Shown one piece after another: positions 1-6,994 of a stretch of DNA of 6,994 nucleotides. The notes beneath the pieces are model-generated. The model saw only the letters and a program-made list of their open reading frames with translations. It was not told where the DNA came from and made no database searches. Source of the DNA: Pseudomonadota bacterium (GTDB lineage: Bacteria; Myxococcota; Polyangia; GCA-2747355; JACKDQ01); contig JAUVBO010000131.1 of the NCBI GenBank assembly GCA_030591195.1, forward strand, positions 1-6,994, read 5' to 3'. The translations under genes and the position numbers were made by a program. How positions within the stretch are numbered: the stretch's first letter is position 1; the number at the start of each line of letters is the position of its first letter.

Positions 1-2722
1 CGATCCCTCCAACCTTGCCGAGCAGGGCCGCCAGCGCGGCGCCCGCATCGGCGGGCGAGGCCTCGAGCAACGGCGCGTCAAGCAGGCGGTGCTGTAGCTG
101 ACGCGCGACCTCGTAGACCTCCGGAAACCGGTCCCGGGTCAGGGTCATCGTCCGGTCGAGCAGGGAGGTCACCTCCCCCTGCGCGGACTGCAGCGCAGGC
201 CGGCTCGCCTCGTCGAGCCAGCGCTCGAGGACCAGACAGACGACACGGACCATCTGGCCGGCCCGCTGGCGGGCCTGGCTGTTCCACAGTAGCGCGTCCT
301 CGAGCGCGGCCGAGCGCCCCAGGCTGGTGACGCGGTAGTGAGCCAGCGTCCGCTTCAGGCGGGTGATGAACGCGTCGGGCAGCCCGTCGCCCTCGACGTC
401 GATCGCCGAGAAGTAAGCGTGCAACTCCATCGAGTGCTCGTGCAAGGCGATCACGTCGATGAAGACCTCGAGCAGCTCGCTCTCACTCCGGACCGTGTCA
501 GCGTCGCCGATGACCTCGTCCCGGTCCTGGCGCAAGCCGCGCAGCAGGCCGCTGACCTCCGGGCGTGTCATCTCGAAGCCGAGCGCGAAGCGGCGAAGCC
601 GCTCCAGGTTGTCGAGGTAGCGCTCCCGCCGGATCCGCTCCAGGTCACCCGACGCACGGAGGAGTGGCGCAGGAGCTGGTGACGGGAAGACGACGCCGGG
701 CGTCGCGCCGCTGGCCTCGTCGCCGCCGGCGATCGGCTCGATCGAGAGCAGCGGCGTGCCCGCGTCAACGTGGACCCCTGGCGCCGCCGTGACCTGCCGA
801 ATGCGCCCCGGCCCCCGGGCGACGACGGGGAGCTCGACCTTCATCGCCTCGAGCACCATCAGTCGATCCCCGCGCGCGATCTGCTGCCCCTTCTTCGCCG
901 AGACCGACACGACGACGCCGGGCGCCGGCGCCCGAACCACCGACCCCTCGTCACTCTGCACCCGGTGGGAGACGCCGTTGACGTCGACCAGGTACTCTGC
1001 CCCCTTCGCCTGCAGGACGACGTGGTGCCGCTGCGCGCCGACCTCGACCGAGCCCTCGTGCGACCCCAGGGGGGTGAACGAAGCCCTAATCCACTGGTCG
1101 AGGTGCCGGAACGAGTACTGTTCGAGCCCGGAGCGGTAGACCTCCAGCTTGTAGGACTCGCCCTGATAGCGTAGCTCGACCGGGAACCCTGTCTCGGCCG
1201 GCACGCTCGGCCGACCGCGCGCCGCGGAGGTCAGGAACCGCGCCCTGACCGCCTGGTGCTCCCGGGCATACTCCTCGATCGCGGCTCGCAACAGCGCCAC
1301 CTCGGCGTGGGGCCGCGCAGCGGGCGCGATGGTCGTGAGGTTGTCGAGCCAGCCGGTATCGACGTCTGCGTCGCGAAAGCGCTGGCGGTCGAGGAGGTCA
1401 CGCAGGAAGCCCCGGTTGCTCCGCCCGCCGGAGATCACCACCAGCATCTCCTCGAGGGCACAGCGCCCGCGCGCGATCGCCTCCGCCCGGTCCCGGCCAT
1501 GGACGATCACCTTGGCGACCATCGAGTCGAACTCGGCCGGGATGGTGTCTCCCCGTTGCACGCCGAGGTCGACCCTCACCCCGGGACCCGAGGGAAGGCG
1601 GAGCCGCCGCACCCGGCCAGGGCTCGGCGCGAAGCCATCGTCCGGATCCTCGGCGTTGATGCGGAGCTCGATCGCGTGCCCTCGCAGGGCGGGGGGGGAG
1701 CCCTCGAGACGACCGCCGGAGGCGATCTCGAGCTGCAGCTTGACCAGGTCGAGGCCCGTCGTGACCTCCGTCACCGGGTGCTCGACCTGCAGCCGGGCGT
1801 TGATCTCGAGGAAATAGAGCTCGCCCGTCTCGGGAGCGAAGAGGAACTCCGCGGTGCCCAGGTTGCGGTAGCCCACCGCCCGCGCGAGCCGCTCCGCGGC
1901 CCGCATGATCTCCGGCTCGACATGCGCGGGAAGACCGACGGGCGGCGCCTCCTCGATCAGCTTCTGATGGCGACGCTGCACCGAGCAGTCGCGGGTGCCA
2001 ATCGCCCAGTAGTTGCCGTGGTCATCCGCGGCGAGCTGTACCTCGAGGTGGCGCGCCGGGGCGACGACTTGCTCGGCGAACACGGCGTCGTCGCCGAACG
2101 CCTTGCGCGCCTCGGCGCGCGCCTGCTCGAGGGCTGACGCGATCCCGCTCGGGTCGTGGACGGCGCGGATCCCGCGGCCCCCGCCACCGGCCCGAGCTTT
2201 GATCATCAGCGGGTAGCCGAGCAGCTCCGCCGCGGCGGCGACGTCGGCGGCGGAGCCCAGGGTGCCACCGCTCCAGGGAACGACTGGCACGTCGGCCCGC
2301 TCCGCGACGCGCTTGGCGGCGATCTTGTCGGCGAGCTGACCGAGCACCGCAGGGGGCGGCCCGATGAAGACCACCCCCAGCTGTTGGCACAACGCAGCGA
2401 AGGCCTCGTGCTCGGCGACGAACCCCCAGCCAACCCAGGCCGCGTCGGCCCGGCTGCTGACCAGGGCCTCTCTCAGCGCGGCGTAGTCGAGGTAGCGGCT
2501 CTTGCGCTGTCCGTCGGCGGGGTCGACGAACATCGTCGATCCCAGGCACACCGCCTCGCCGGCCTTCCGGACGTAGCGGTTGGCGCAGTCCGCCTCGGTG
2601 TACAGCGCTATCGTCTGCAGCTGTGAGCCCTGCGAGGCGTTCAGCTCCTCCACGGCGCGAATCAGGCGCATGGCCGGCTCGCCGCGATTGACGATGGCTA
2701 TTCGTTGGAAGCGCTGGCGCAA
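1..2722 (-). CDS. Multidomain acyl-CoA carboxylase, biotin carboxylase + BCCP (C-terminus beyond window)
   Basis: This protein would carboxylate biotin with ATP and bicarbonate, the first half-reaction of acetyl-/propionyl-CoA carboxylase, in the cytoplasm. The frame is open for 907 codons from a TTG at 2722-2720 and runs off the left edge. Residues about 6-460 form an ATP-grasp biotin carboxylase: IAIVNRGEPA near the start, Lys133, Lys175 before a Gly-rich loop (AGGGGRG), QRRHQK with Lys254, EINARLQVEHPVTE (Glu306, Asn308, Arg310, Glu314), RINAEDP and Arg383, so the E. coli AccC active-site set looks complete. A linker follows, then a biotinyl domain at about 590-660 with EAMKVE; the biotinylated residue is Lys628. 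A Pro/Ala-rich hinge (SPAPAP) leads to at least 230 residues of helical, charged sequence I do not recognise. Ordinary alpha subunits end after the biotinyl domain, so a fused carboxyltransferase further on is likely but not visible. All long open frames on the plus strand across this region are codon-aligned shadows of this gene. Confidence 0.93.
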   Translation of the reverse strand, partial: MRQRFQRIAIVNRGEPAMRLIRAVEELNASQGSQLQTIALYTEADCANRYVRKAGEAVCLGSTMFVDPADGQRKSRYLDYAALREALVSSRADAAWVGWGFVAEHEAFAALCQQLGVVFIGPPPAVLGQLADKIAAKRVAERADVPVVPWSGGTLGSAADVAAAAELLGYPLMIKARAGGGGRGIRAVHDPSGIASALEQARAEARKAFGDDAVFAEQVVAPARHLEVQLAADDHGNYWAIGTRDCSVQRRHQKLIEEAPPVGLPAHVEPEIMRAAERLARAVGYRNLGTAEFLFAPETGELYFLEINARLQVEHPVTEVTTGLDLVKLQLEIASGGRLEGSPPALRGHAIELRINAEDPDDGFAPSPGRVRRLRLPSGPGVRVDLGVQRGDTIPAEFDSMVAKVIVHGRDRAEAIARGRCALEEMLVVISGGRSNRGFLRDLLDRQRFRDADVDTGWLDNLTTIAPAARPHAEVALLRAAIEEYAREHQAVRARFLTSAARGRPSVPAETGFPVELRYQGESYKLEVYRSGLEQYSFRHLDQWIRASFTPLGSHEGSVEVGAQRHHVVLQAKGAEYLVDVNGVSHRVQSDEGSVVRAPAPGVVVSVSAKKGQQIARGDRLMVLEAMKVELPVVARGPGRIRQVTAAPGVHVDAGTPLLSIEPIAGGDEASGATPGVVFPSPAPAPLLRASGDLERIRRERYLDNLERLRRFALGFEMTRPEVSGLLRGLRQDRDEVIGDADTVRSESELLEVFIDVIALHEHSMELHAYFSAIDVEGDGLPDAFITRLKRTLAHYRVTSLGRSAALEDALLWNSQARQRAGQMVRVVCLVLERWLDEASRPALQSAQGEVTSLLDRTMTLTRDRFPEVYEVARQLQHRLLDAPLLEASPADAGAALAALLGKVGGI

Positions 2723-2727
2723 ACCTA

Positions 2728-2731
2728 CCTC
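2728..2731 (-). promoter_or_regulatory. Ribosome binding site fixing a TTG start
   Basis: On the minus strand GAGG lies five bases (TAGGT) upstream of TTG at 2722-2720. The TTG start gives a protein beginning LRQRFQRIAIVNRGEPA, which keeps the complete first strand of the biotin carboxylase fold. The first ATG (2671-2669) would delete the conserved IAIVNRGEPA motif and is therefore not the start. The in-frame sequence upstream of the TTG, to the stop near 2807, has no carboxylase-like residues. Confidence 0.7.
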
Positions 2732-2772
2732 GCAGCGGAGCGGCCCACGCCCCGCGTCATCAGACCCGCAGA

Positions 2773-2802
2773 AGGATAGCCGAGATCCAAGGTGGCGAAC
2801 AA
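2773..2802 (-). promoter_or_regulatory. Possible promoter of the carboxylase gene
   Basis: On the minus strand TTGTTC (2802-2797) and TATCCT (2778-2773) are separated by 18 bases. This resembles a weak housekeeping sigma-factor promoter, with about three matches to TTGACA and four to TATAAT. Transcription would begin near 2766, giving a leader of about 44 nt before the TTG start. The match is poor enough to arise by chance; position is the main support. Confidence 0.22.
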
Positions 2803-2892
2803 ACCATCACGCTCCGAGAGCGGTGCATTGTGAGCTTCCCTACAAAACGGTTCCGGCCAGCACCTGCTATGCCGCTAAAACTCGATTTCGCA

Positions 2893-2914
2893 CCACCAAA
2901 GCTGCGGCTGGTGG
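2893..2914. repeat. Hairpin, CCACCA/TGGTGG inverted repeat
   Basis: CCACCA (2893-2898) pairs perfectly with TGGTGG (2909-2914) across a 10-nt GC-rich loop. It lies about 175 bp upstream of the carboxylase start and about 180 bp upstream of the kinase start. No T-run follows on either strand, so it is not a typical intrinsic terminator. It may be an operator-like site or chance. Confidence 0.35.
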
Positions 2915-2987
2915 CTACGTGTTGGGCTCGTCAGCTCCGCACTCGGCTCGGCCCCCATTCTTGGGGAAGCCCACACCTGCAATCACG

Positions 2988-3002
2988 TTCCGCTTTGCGG
3001 AA
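2988..3002. promoter_or_regulatory. Perfect palindrome TTCCGC-TTT-GCGGAA, candidate operator
   Basis: The two 6-bp arms TTCCGC (2988-2993) and GCGGAA (2997-3002) are perfect inverted repeats around a 3-bp spacer. The site is centred about 97 bp upstream of the predicted transcription start of the kinase gene, a distance suited to an activator or an upstream repressor site. No regulator gene is in the window to pair it with, and I do not recognise the motif as a known operator. It could equally form a tight 3-nt-loop hairpin in RNA, but no U-tract follows. Confidence 0.4.
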
Positions 3003-3057
3003 TTGAAGATCAGGCACGGAAACGTCGGCCGGCGCCAGCTCGGGTGCGAGTACGCTC

Positions 3058-3085
3058 GTGTCACGGTCAAAAGTGCTGTTATGAT
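3058..3085 (+). promoter_or_regulatory. Extended -10 promoter abutting the kinase start codon
   Basis: TGTTATGAT (3077-3085) fits an extended -10 element (TGn followed by TATGAT, five of six matches to TATAAT). A weak -35 candidate, GTGTCA (3058-3063, four of six matches to TTGACA), lies 16 bases upstream. Initiation about seven bases past the -10 falls at 3092, which is the A of the proposed ATG. Together with the lack of a clear Shine-Dalgarno sequence before that ATG, this suggests a leaderless transcript. Confidence 0.45.
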
Positions 3086-3091
3086 GGGCTG

Positions 3092-6000
3092 ATGCCGCAG
3101 GAGCCGTCCAGCTTCCGGGGGAACCAGCGCTACGAAATCATCAGTAGACTGGGTGAGGGGGGCTTCGGCGTCGTGTTCCTGGTTCGCGACTGCCAGTCAA
3201 ACGAAAACCTGGCACTGAAGACCCTGCGCGACCTCAATCCAGAGGATCTCTATCGGCTAAAGAACGAATTCCGCTCGCTGGCTGACATCAGTCATCCAAA
3301 CCTGGTCTCTCTGTACGAGCTTCACTGCTGGGAGGACCAGTGGTTCTTCACCATGGAGTACGTGCGCGGCGGTGACTTCATCAGCCATGTAGCTCCCCGC
3401 GCCTCGATCCCGGTGGATGAGCGAACTTTGCCACTACTGGTCGACGCAACGGCGAAGACGGGCTCCATCGCCGCAACGCCGATGGAGGCCATCGCGGAGG
3501 CCGCCAGCAACGCCGCCCCGACCCGCCCACAGCAGGGCGACAGCTGTGGAGAGCCCCGGTTCGACCCAGAGCGGCTCGGGCCGGCGATGATTCAGCTGGC
3601 AGAGGGCGTCGCGGCGCTGCACCACGCCGGCAAGCTGCACTGCGACATCAAGCCACCGAACGTGCTGGTGACGCCCGAAGGTCGGGTGGTGCTGCTGGAC
3701 TTCGGGCTGGTCGTCGACACCTACGACTCCAGCGAGGCGCGGGCCATCATTGGCACGGGCGCCTACATGGCCCCGGAACAGGTCACCCAGAAGGCCCTTT
3801 CACCGGCCACCGACTGGTACTCGGTGGGCGTGATGTTGTACGAGGTGCTCACCGGTCGGCAGCCCTTCGAGGGACCCTTGATGGAGGTGCTGTGCAGCAA
3901 GTCGATGACAGATCCGATCGCTGCCCGCGAGCTCAACCCGGAGATCCCCCGCAAGCTCAACGACCTCTGCATGCGGTTGCTGTCACGCGACCCCGCCGCC
4001 CGCCCCGACGCGGCCGCCGTGGTGAAACACTTCGACAGTCACCGAGCAAAGCCAGGAGCTGCTGCTCTTGTACGCGAGCCGTCAGTCGACAACCTGATGC
4101 CCCTGGAGCGTGCCCCGATCTTCGTCGGGCGCGAGGCGGAGCTCGCAGTCCTCACCAGAGCCTACCGGACTGCGCTAGACGGCACACCGGCCGCGGTCTG
4201 CGTCCACGGGCTATCCGGGATCGGCAAGACCGCGTTGATCGAGCGGTTCCTGCGGGACTTGCCCAACGACAAGCAGCCGGTGGTGCTCAAGGGACGCTGT
4301 TTCGAGCACGAATCCGTGCCCTACAAGGGCCTCGATAGCCTGGTGGACGCGCTCTGTCATCATCTGGTGGCCCTCGAGCCCTCCAAGACGGCGGCATTGC
4401 TCCCCCGCGATGTCACCTCGCTTGCCGTGCTGTTTCCGGTCTTGCGGCGCGTGGACGAGATCCGCAGTGCCCCCGTACCAAAACGAACATTGATCCCCGA
4501 TCCCCACGAGGAGCGTCGCCGAGCATTTCGGGCGATGCGCGAGCTGCTGTCCCGGATGACCGACCGGTGGCCGATGATCCTCTATCTCGAAGATCTCCAG
4601 TGGGGAGACGCGGACAGCGCTGCCCTCCTCTGGGAGGTGCTGAAGCCGCCAGACCCTCCCCCCGCGCTGTTGATCTTGAACTACCGGACCCACGACCGAC
4701 ACAGCAGCCCATTTCTGCGGGCGTTGCTGGATGGGTTCAGCGTCGGCGACAGTCTGCCGGTGCACCAGGTCCAGCTGCATGAGCTGTCCTTGGACGAGGC
4801 GCGCCAGTTGGCGTCCACGCAGCTCAAGACGCCGCTCTCCGATGATGCCCGGCCCAAGCTGAACGACCGATTGGTCGACGAAGCTCAGGGCAGCCCGTAC
4901 CTGCTGCTGGAGCTGGTGCGCCACTTCCAGAGCTCCGATGGCCAGGACGACCGGCAGCTGTCGTCGGAGATCTCGATCGATGCCGTCCTGCGCGCTCGCT
5001 ACCGACGGCTTCCCGAGCAGGCACGCCAGTTGCTCGAGGTCGTCGCCGTGGCCGGCAAGCCGATCAATCAGCAGATCGCCGTGCAGGTCGTGTGCCCCAT
5101 CGGTGTCAGCCCCTCGTTGCTGAGGGACCTGCAGGTCGCTCACCTGATCCGCACCACGACCGTGGAGGACGAAAAGGCGATCGACACCTATCACGACCGG
5201 GTGAGACAGGCGATCATCGACGCCCTCACCCCGGAAGCGGCTGTCCGCTGGCACCTCGCGCTGGGCCTGACGCTGGAGCGCTCGGGCAAGTCCGACGCCG
5301 AGACGTTGATGAACCACTTCTTCGCCGCTGGAAGGCAGGCCCAGGCCGGACGGTACGCATTGCAGGCCGCGTCGCAAGCAGGCAAGACCCTGGCCTTCAG
5401 TCAAGCGGCGGAGCTCTACCGGCGTGCTCTCGAGCTCTGCAAGCTCTCCGACGACGAGCACCGCGATCTGCAGGTCGCCTTGGCCGAGTCGCTGGCCAAC
5501 GCGGGCCACAGCGCCGAGGCCGCCGAGGCCTTCCTCGCGGCGACCGAGAGAGCGAACGCCGGTCAGTGCCGGTGGTTGCAGCAGAAGGCGGCTGGAGAGT
5601 TTCTTCGCGGTGGCCACATCAAGCGAGGCATCGCCCTGCTGGACGAGGTTCTGCCCGCGCTCGACTTGAAGTGGCCGCCCACGCGCCGCCGAGCCCTGTT
5701 TTCGCTGGTCCGGCGCCGGATTCAGCTCCGGCTGCGCGGCTTCGGCTTCACCGAGCGGAAGGACTCGGATGTTCCGGCCGGAGAGCTGAACCGAATCGAC
5801 AGCTGCAACTCGATAGCGACCGGCCTGATGATGAACGACCTGTTCCGCGCGGCCAACCTCCAGACTCAGAACATGTTGCTCTCGCTCAAGGCCGGCGAGC
5901 CGTATCGCGTCGCGCGAGCTCTGGCCCACCAGGTCTCCGTATCCGCGATGAACGGCAAGAAGAGCGAGAAGCGCACCCAAATGCTCCTCGAGACCGTCAC

Positions 6001-6925
6001 CGACCTGGCCCAGCAACTGGACCACCCGCACCTCCACGGGCTGCTGCACATGGTCACCGGGACCGCCGCCTATTGCAGTGGGCGCTTTGGACAGGCGATG
6101 GAGTGCATGGCGCTCGCTGAGCCCTTCTTCAGACAGGTCCCCGGCACGTCGTGGGAGATATCGAACTGCCATGCGTGGTCGACGGCCTCGCAGGTCGCGC
6201 TCGGACAGCTCGGCGCGCTGGGCGCCCGCCTGCCACAGCTGATCAGCGACGCCAAGCAGCGCGGCGATGTCTACAACGTCACCGCTTTTCAGGTGGCCCA
6301 ATCACAGATGCACTGGCTAGTCATCGACAAGCCAGACGAGTCCGCCGAGCGCATCGAAGAAGCGATGCAGCGGTGGGCCGGCCTGGGCTTTCAGATGCCA
6401 CATTACTGGGAGCTGGTGGCCCGGGGCCGCATCGATCTGTACCAGGGAAACCCAGCGCTCGCGGCCGAAGGCGTGAAGCAGCGCTGGCCAGCGCTCAAGC
6501 AGTCATTGTTGCTCAAGATTCATATCGTCAAGATCTTCACCACGCACATCCGTGCGCGCTGCTATCTCGGAGCGGCGCGGTCCGCGGACGAGGAGCTGCT
6601 GACCGCAGTCGAGCGAGACACCGCGACCCTCGAACGGCTTCGAGCGGACTGGCTGGTGGGCTACTCGCAGCTGCTGCGAGCCGGGGTTGCCTGCCGCAGG
6701 CAGCAGTCAGAGCTGGCCGCGGCTCTGCTGCGCGACGCGCTGGTCAACCTCGAGCAGCAGGGCCTTGCGCTTTACGTCGCTGCTGGCAAAAATGCCCTCG
6801 GGAAGCTGATCGGGGGAGATGAGGGCGAGGCGTTGGTCGACCAAGCGCGGACCTGGATGGTCAACGAAGAAGTGCGGCAACCAGATCAGCTGTTTGCGGT
6901 CGTTGCCCCGGGTTTCGACGACTGA
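3092..6925 (+). CDS. Ser/Thr protein kinase fused to STAND/AAA_16 ATPase and TPR-like repeats (PknK-like)
   Basis: This is a cytoplasmic signalling protein of 1277 residues that would phosphorylate Ser/Thr on unknown partners, probably controlled by its own ATPase and repeat modules. Residues about 14-315 form a Hanks-type kinase: GEGGFG loop (21-26), Lys43, Glu59, hinge MEY (88-90), catalytic loop HCDIKPPN (His183, Asp185, Asn190), DFG (203-205), APE (227-229), DWYSVG (241-246) and Arg304. The HCD makes it a non-RD kinase. An Ala-rich insertion lies at about 101-160. Residues about 343-620 form a STAND ATPase: FVGREAEL, Walker A GLSGIGKT (373-380), Walker [12 protein letters not shown] (496-506), LNYRTHD (529-535) and [13 protein letters not shown] (600-612). 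Residues about 640-1265 are helical, TPR-like, and end in a VAPGF tail. I see no membrane segment and no terminal DNA-binding domain. The ATG at 3092 is preferred because the kinase fold begins about 14 residues later; a GTG at 3044 would add 16 residues without kinase character. The target and ligand are unknown. Confidence 0.94.
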   Translation: MPQEPSSFRGNQRYEIISRLGEGGFGVVFLVRDCQSNENLALKTLRDLNPEDLYRLKNEFRSLADISHPNLVSLYELHCWEDQWFFTMEYVRGGDFISHVAPRASIPVDERTLPLLVDATAKTGSIAATPMEAIAEAASNAAPTRPQQGDSCGEPRFDPERLGPAMIQLAEGVAALHHAGKLHCDIKPPNVLVTPEGRVVLLDFGLVVDTYDSSEARAIIGTGAYMAPEQVTQKALSPATDWYSVGVMLYEVLTGRQPFEGPLMEVLCSKSMTDPIAARELNPEIPRKLNDLCMRLLSRDPAARPDAAAVVKHFDSHRAKPGAAALVREPSVDNLMPLERAPIFVGREAELAVLTRAYRTALDGTPAAVCVHGLSGIGKTALIERFLRDLPNDKQPVVLKGRCFEHESVPYKGLDSLVDALCHHLVALEPSKTAALLPRDVTSLAVLFPVLRRVDEIRSAPVPKRTLIPDPHEERRRAFRAMRELLSRMTDRWPMILYLEDLQWGDADSAALLWEVLKPPDPPPALLILNYRTHDRHSSPFLRALLDGFSVGDSLPVHQVQLHELSLDEARQLASTQLKTPLSDDARPKLNDRLVDEAQGSPYLLLELVRHFQSSDGQDDRQLSSEISIDAVLRARYRRLPEQARQLLEVVAVAGKPINQQIAVQVVCPIGVSPSLLRDLQVAHLIRTTTVEDEKAIDTYHDRVRQAIIDALTPEAAVRWHLALGLTLERSGKSDAETLMNHFFAAGRQAQAGRYALQAASQAGKTLAFSQAAELYRRALELCKLSDDEHRDLQVALAESLANAGHSAEAAEAFLAATERANAGQCRWLQQKAAGEFLRGGHIKRGIALLDEVLPALDLKWPPTRRRALFSLVRRRIQLRLRGFGFTERKDSDVPAGELNRIDSCNSIATGLMMNDLFRAANLQTQNMLLSLKAGEPYRVARALAHQVSVSAMNGKKSEKRTQMLLETVTDLAQQLDHPHLHGLLHMVTGTAAYCSGRFGQAMECMALAEPFFRQVPGTSWEISNCHAWSTASQVALGQLGALGARLPQLISDAKQRGDVYNVTAFQVAQSQMHWLVIDKPDESAERIEEAMQRWAGLGFQMPHYWELVARGRIDLYQGNPALAAEGVKQRWPALKQSLLLKIHIVKIFTTHIRARCYLGAARSADEELLTAVERDTATLERLRADWLVGYSQLLRAGVACRRQQSELAAALLRDALVNLEQQGLALYVAAGKNALGKLIGGDEGEALVDQARTWMVNEEVRQPDQLFAVVAPGFDD

Positions 6926-6994
6926 GCGGCGGCGAGCTGCCCGCGGGACACCCCTCCCCTCGCGCTCTCTTCCAGCATTCTCAGCTGGGGCTTC
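6926..6994 (+). other. Non-coding tail after the kinase gene
   Basis: These 69 bases follow the TGA stop. They are GC-rich, then pyrimidine-rich (about 6950-6975). A small stem, CCAGC (6972-6976) with GCTGG (6984-6988) around a 7-nt loop, could be the start of a terminator, but no T-run is visible before the window ends. No start of a following gene is evident. Confidence 0.4.

Larger units (their letters stand above)
2723..3091. other. Divergent intergenic region between carboxylase and kinase genes
   Basis: This gap separates two genes transcribed away from each other, so it should hold the promoters of both. It is visibly richer in A and T than the genes, especially around 2840-2890. It contains a possible minus-strand promoter (2773-2802), a hairpin (2893-2914), a small CCCCA/TGGGG stem with a 4-nt loop (2953-2966), a palindrome (2988-3002) and an extended -10 element beside the kinase start. 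I see no protein with a recognisable domain and no tRNA-like fold. An open plus-strand frame crosses it and ends at 3092, but its translation looks non-coding. Confidence 0.75.

Noticed and set aside
1256..2137. A 293-codon plus-strand open frame, with similar ones at 338-682, 770-1174 and 2156-2626
   Set aside because: All lie in the same antisense register to the biotin carboxylase gene, whose active-site motifs are continuous on the minus strand.
2953..2966. A small CCCCA/TGGGG hairpin in the intergenic region
   Set aside because: A 5-bp stem is expected by chance in GC-rich DNA, and no T-run or matching second site accompanies it.
3044..3091. GTG at 3044 as the start of the kinase gene
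   Set aside because: It has no ribosome site, adds 16 Cys/Arg-rich residues unlike a kinase N-terminus, and lies upstream of the predicted extended -10 element.
2580..3092. A 170-codon plus-strand open frame ending with a TGATG overlap at the kinase start
   Set aside because: Its first part is antisense to the conserved carboxylase N-terminus and the rest translates to composition unlike a folded protein, with no recognisable motif. The predicted kinase promoter also lies inside its 3' end. The overlap looks coincidental.
4211..6301. A 696-codon open frame on the minus strand, antisense to the kinase gene
   Set aside because: It is codon-aligned with the kinase frame. In GC-rich genes the codons TTA, CTA and TCA are rare, so this antisense register stays open by chance. 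Its translation shows no domain, while the sense frame has clear kinase and ATPase motifs throughout.
6972..6988. A stem CCAGC/GCTGG after the kinase stop codon as an intrinsic terminator
   Set aside because: The stem is only five base pairs with a seven-base loop, and no T-run is visible before the window ends.

Overview
This is a GC-rich window holding two large, divergently oriented genes separated by a noticeably less GC-rich gap of about 370 bp. No RNA genes, insertion sequences, CRISPR arrays or tRNAs were seen. The gene content suggests a myxobacterium-like deltaproteobacterium (Myxococcota): a soluble Ser/Thr kinase fused to a STAND-type ATPase and a long helical-repeat tail, and a biotin carboxylase/BCCP protein that continues far past the biotin domain as if fused to further carboxylase parts. 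This taxonomic guess rests on architecture and base composition only.

Left part (1-2722, minus strand): the N-terminal 907 codons of a multidomain biotin-dependent acyl-CoA carboxylase. It has an ATP-grasp biotin carboxylase domain, a linker and a biotinyl domain (Glu-Ala-Met-Lys-Val with biotinyl Lys628). A helical region follows and runs off the left edge. The most likely start is a TTG with a good ribosome binding site.

Middle (2723-3091): a divergent intergenic region. It holds a perfect 6-bp inverted repeat with a 3-bp spacer, a second hairpin, and an extended -10 promoter element placed so that transcription of the right-hand gene would begin at or next to its ATG, which suggests a leaderless mRNA.

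Right part (3092-6925, plus strand): one complete 1277-residue protein with a kinase domain, an AAA_16/STAND ATPase and TPR-like helical repeats (PknK-like layout). The kinase catalytic loop is HCD rather than HRD, and the kinase domain carries a long Ala-rich insertion. The last 69 bp hold no gene.

The two genes are not an obvious pathway pair. One makes malonyl-CoA-type precursors for lipid or polyketide synthesis; the other is a cytoplasmic signalling protein. Their only visible link is the shared divergent promoter region. I did not find a convincing undescribed system; the most useful leads are the leaderless-promoter geometry, the odd kinase active site and insertion, and the unusual carboxylase extension.
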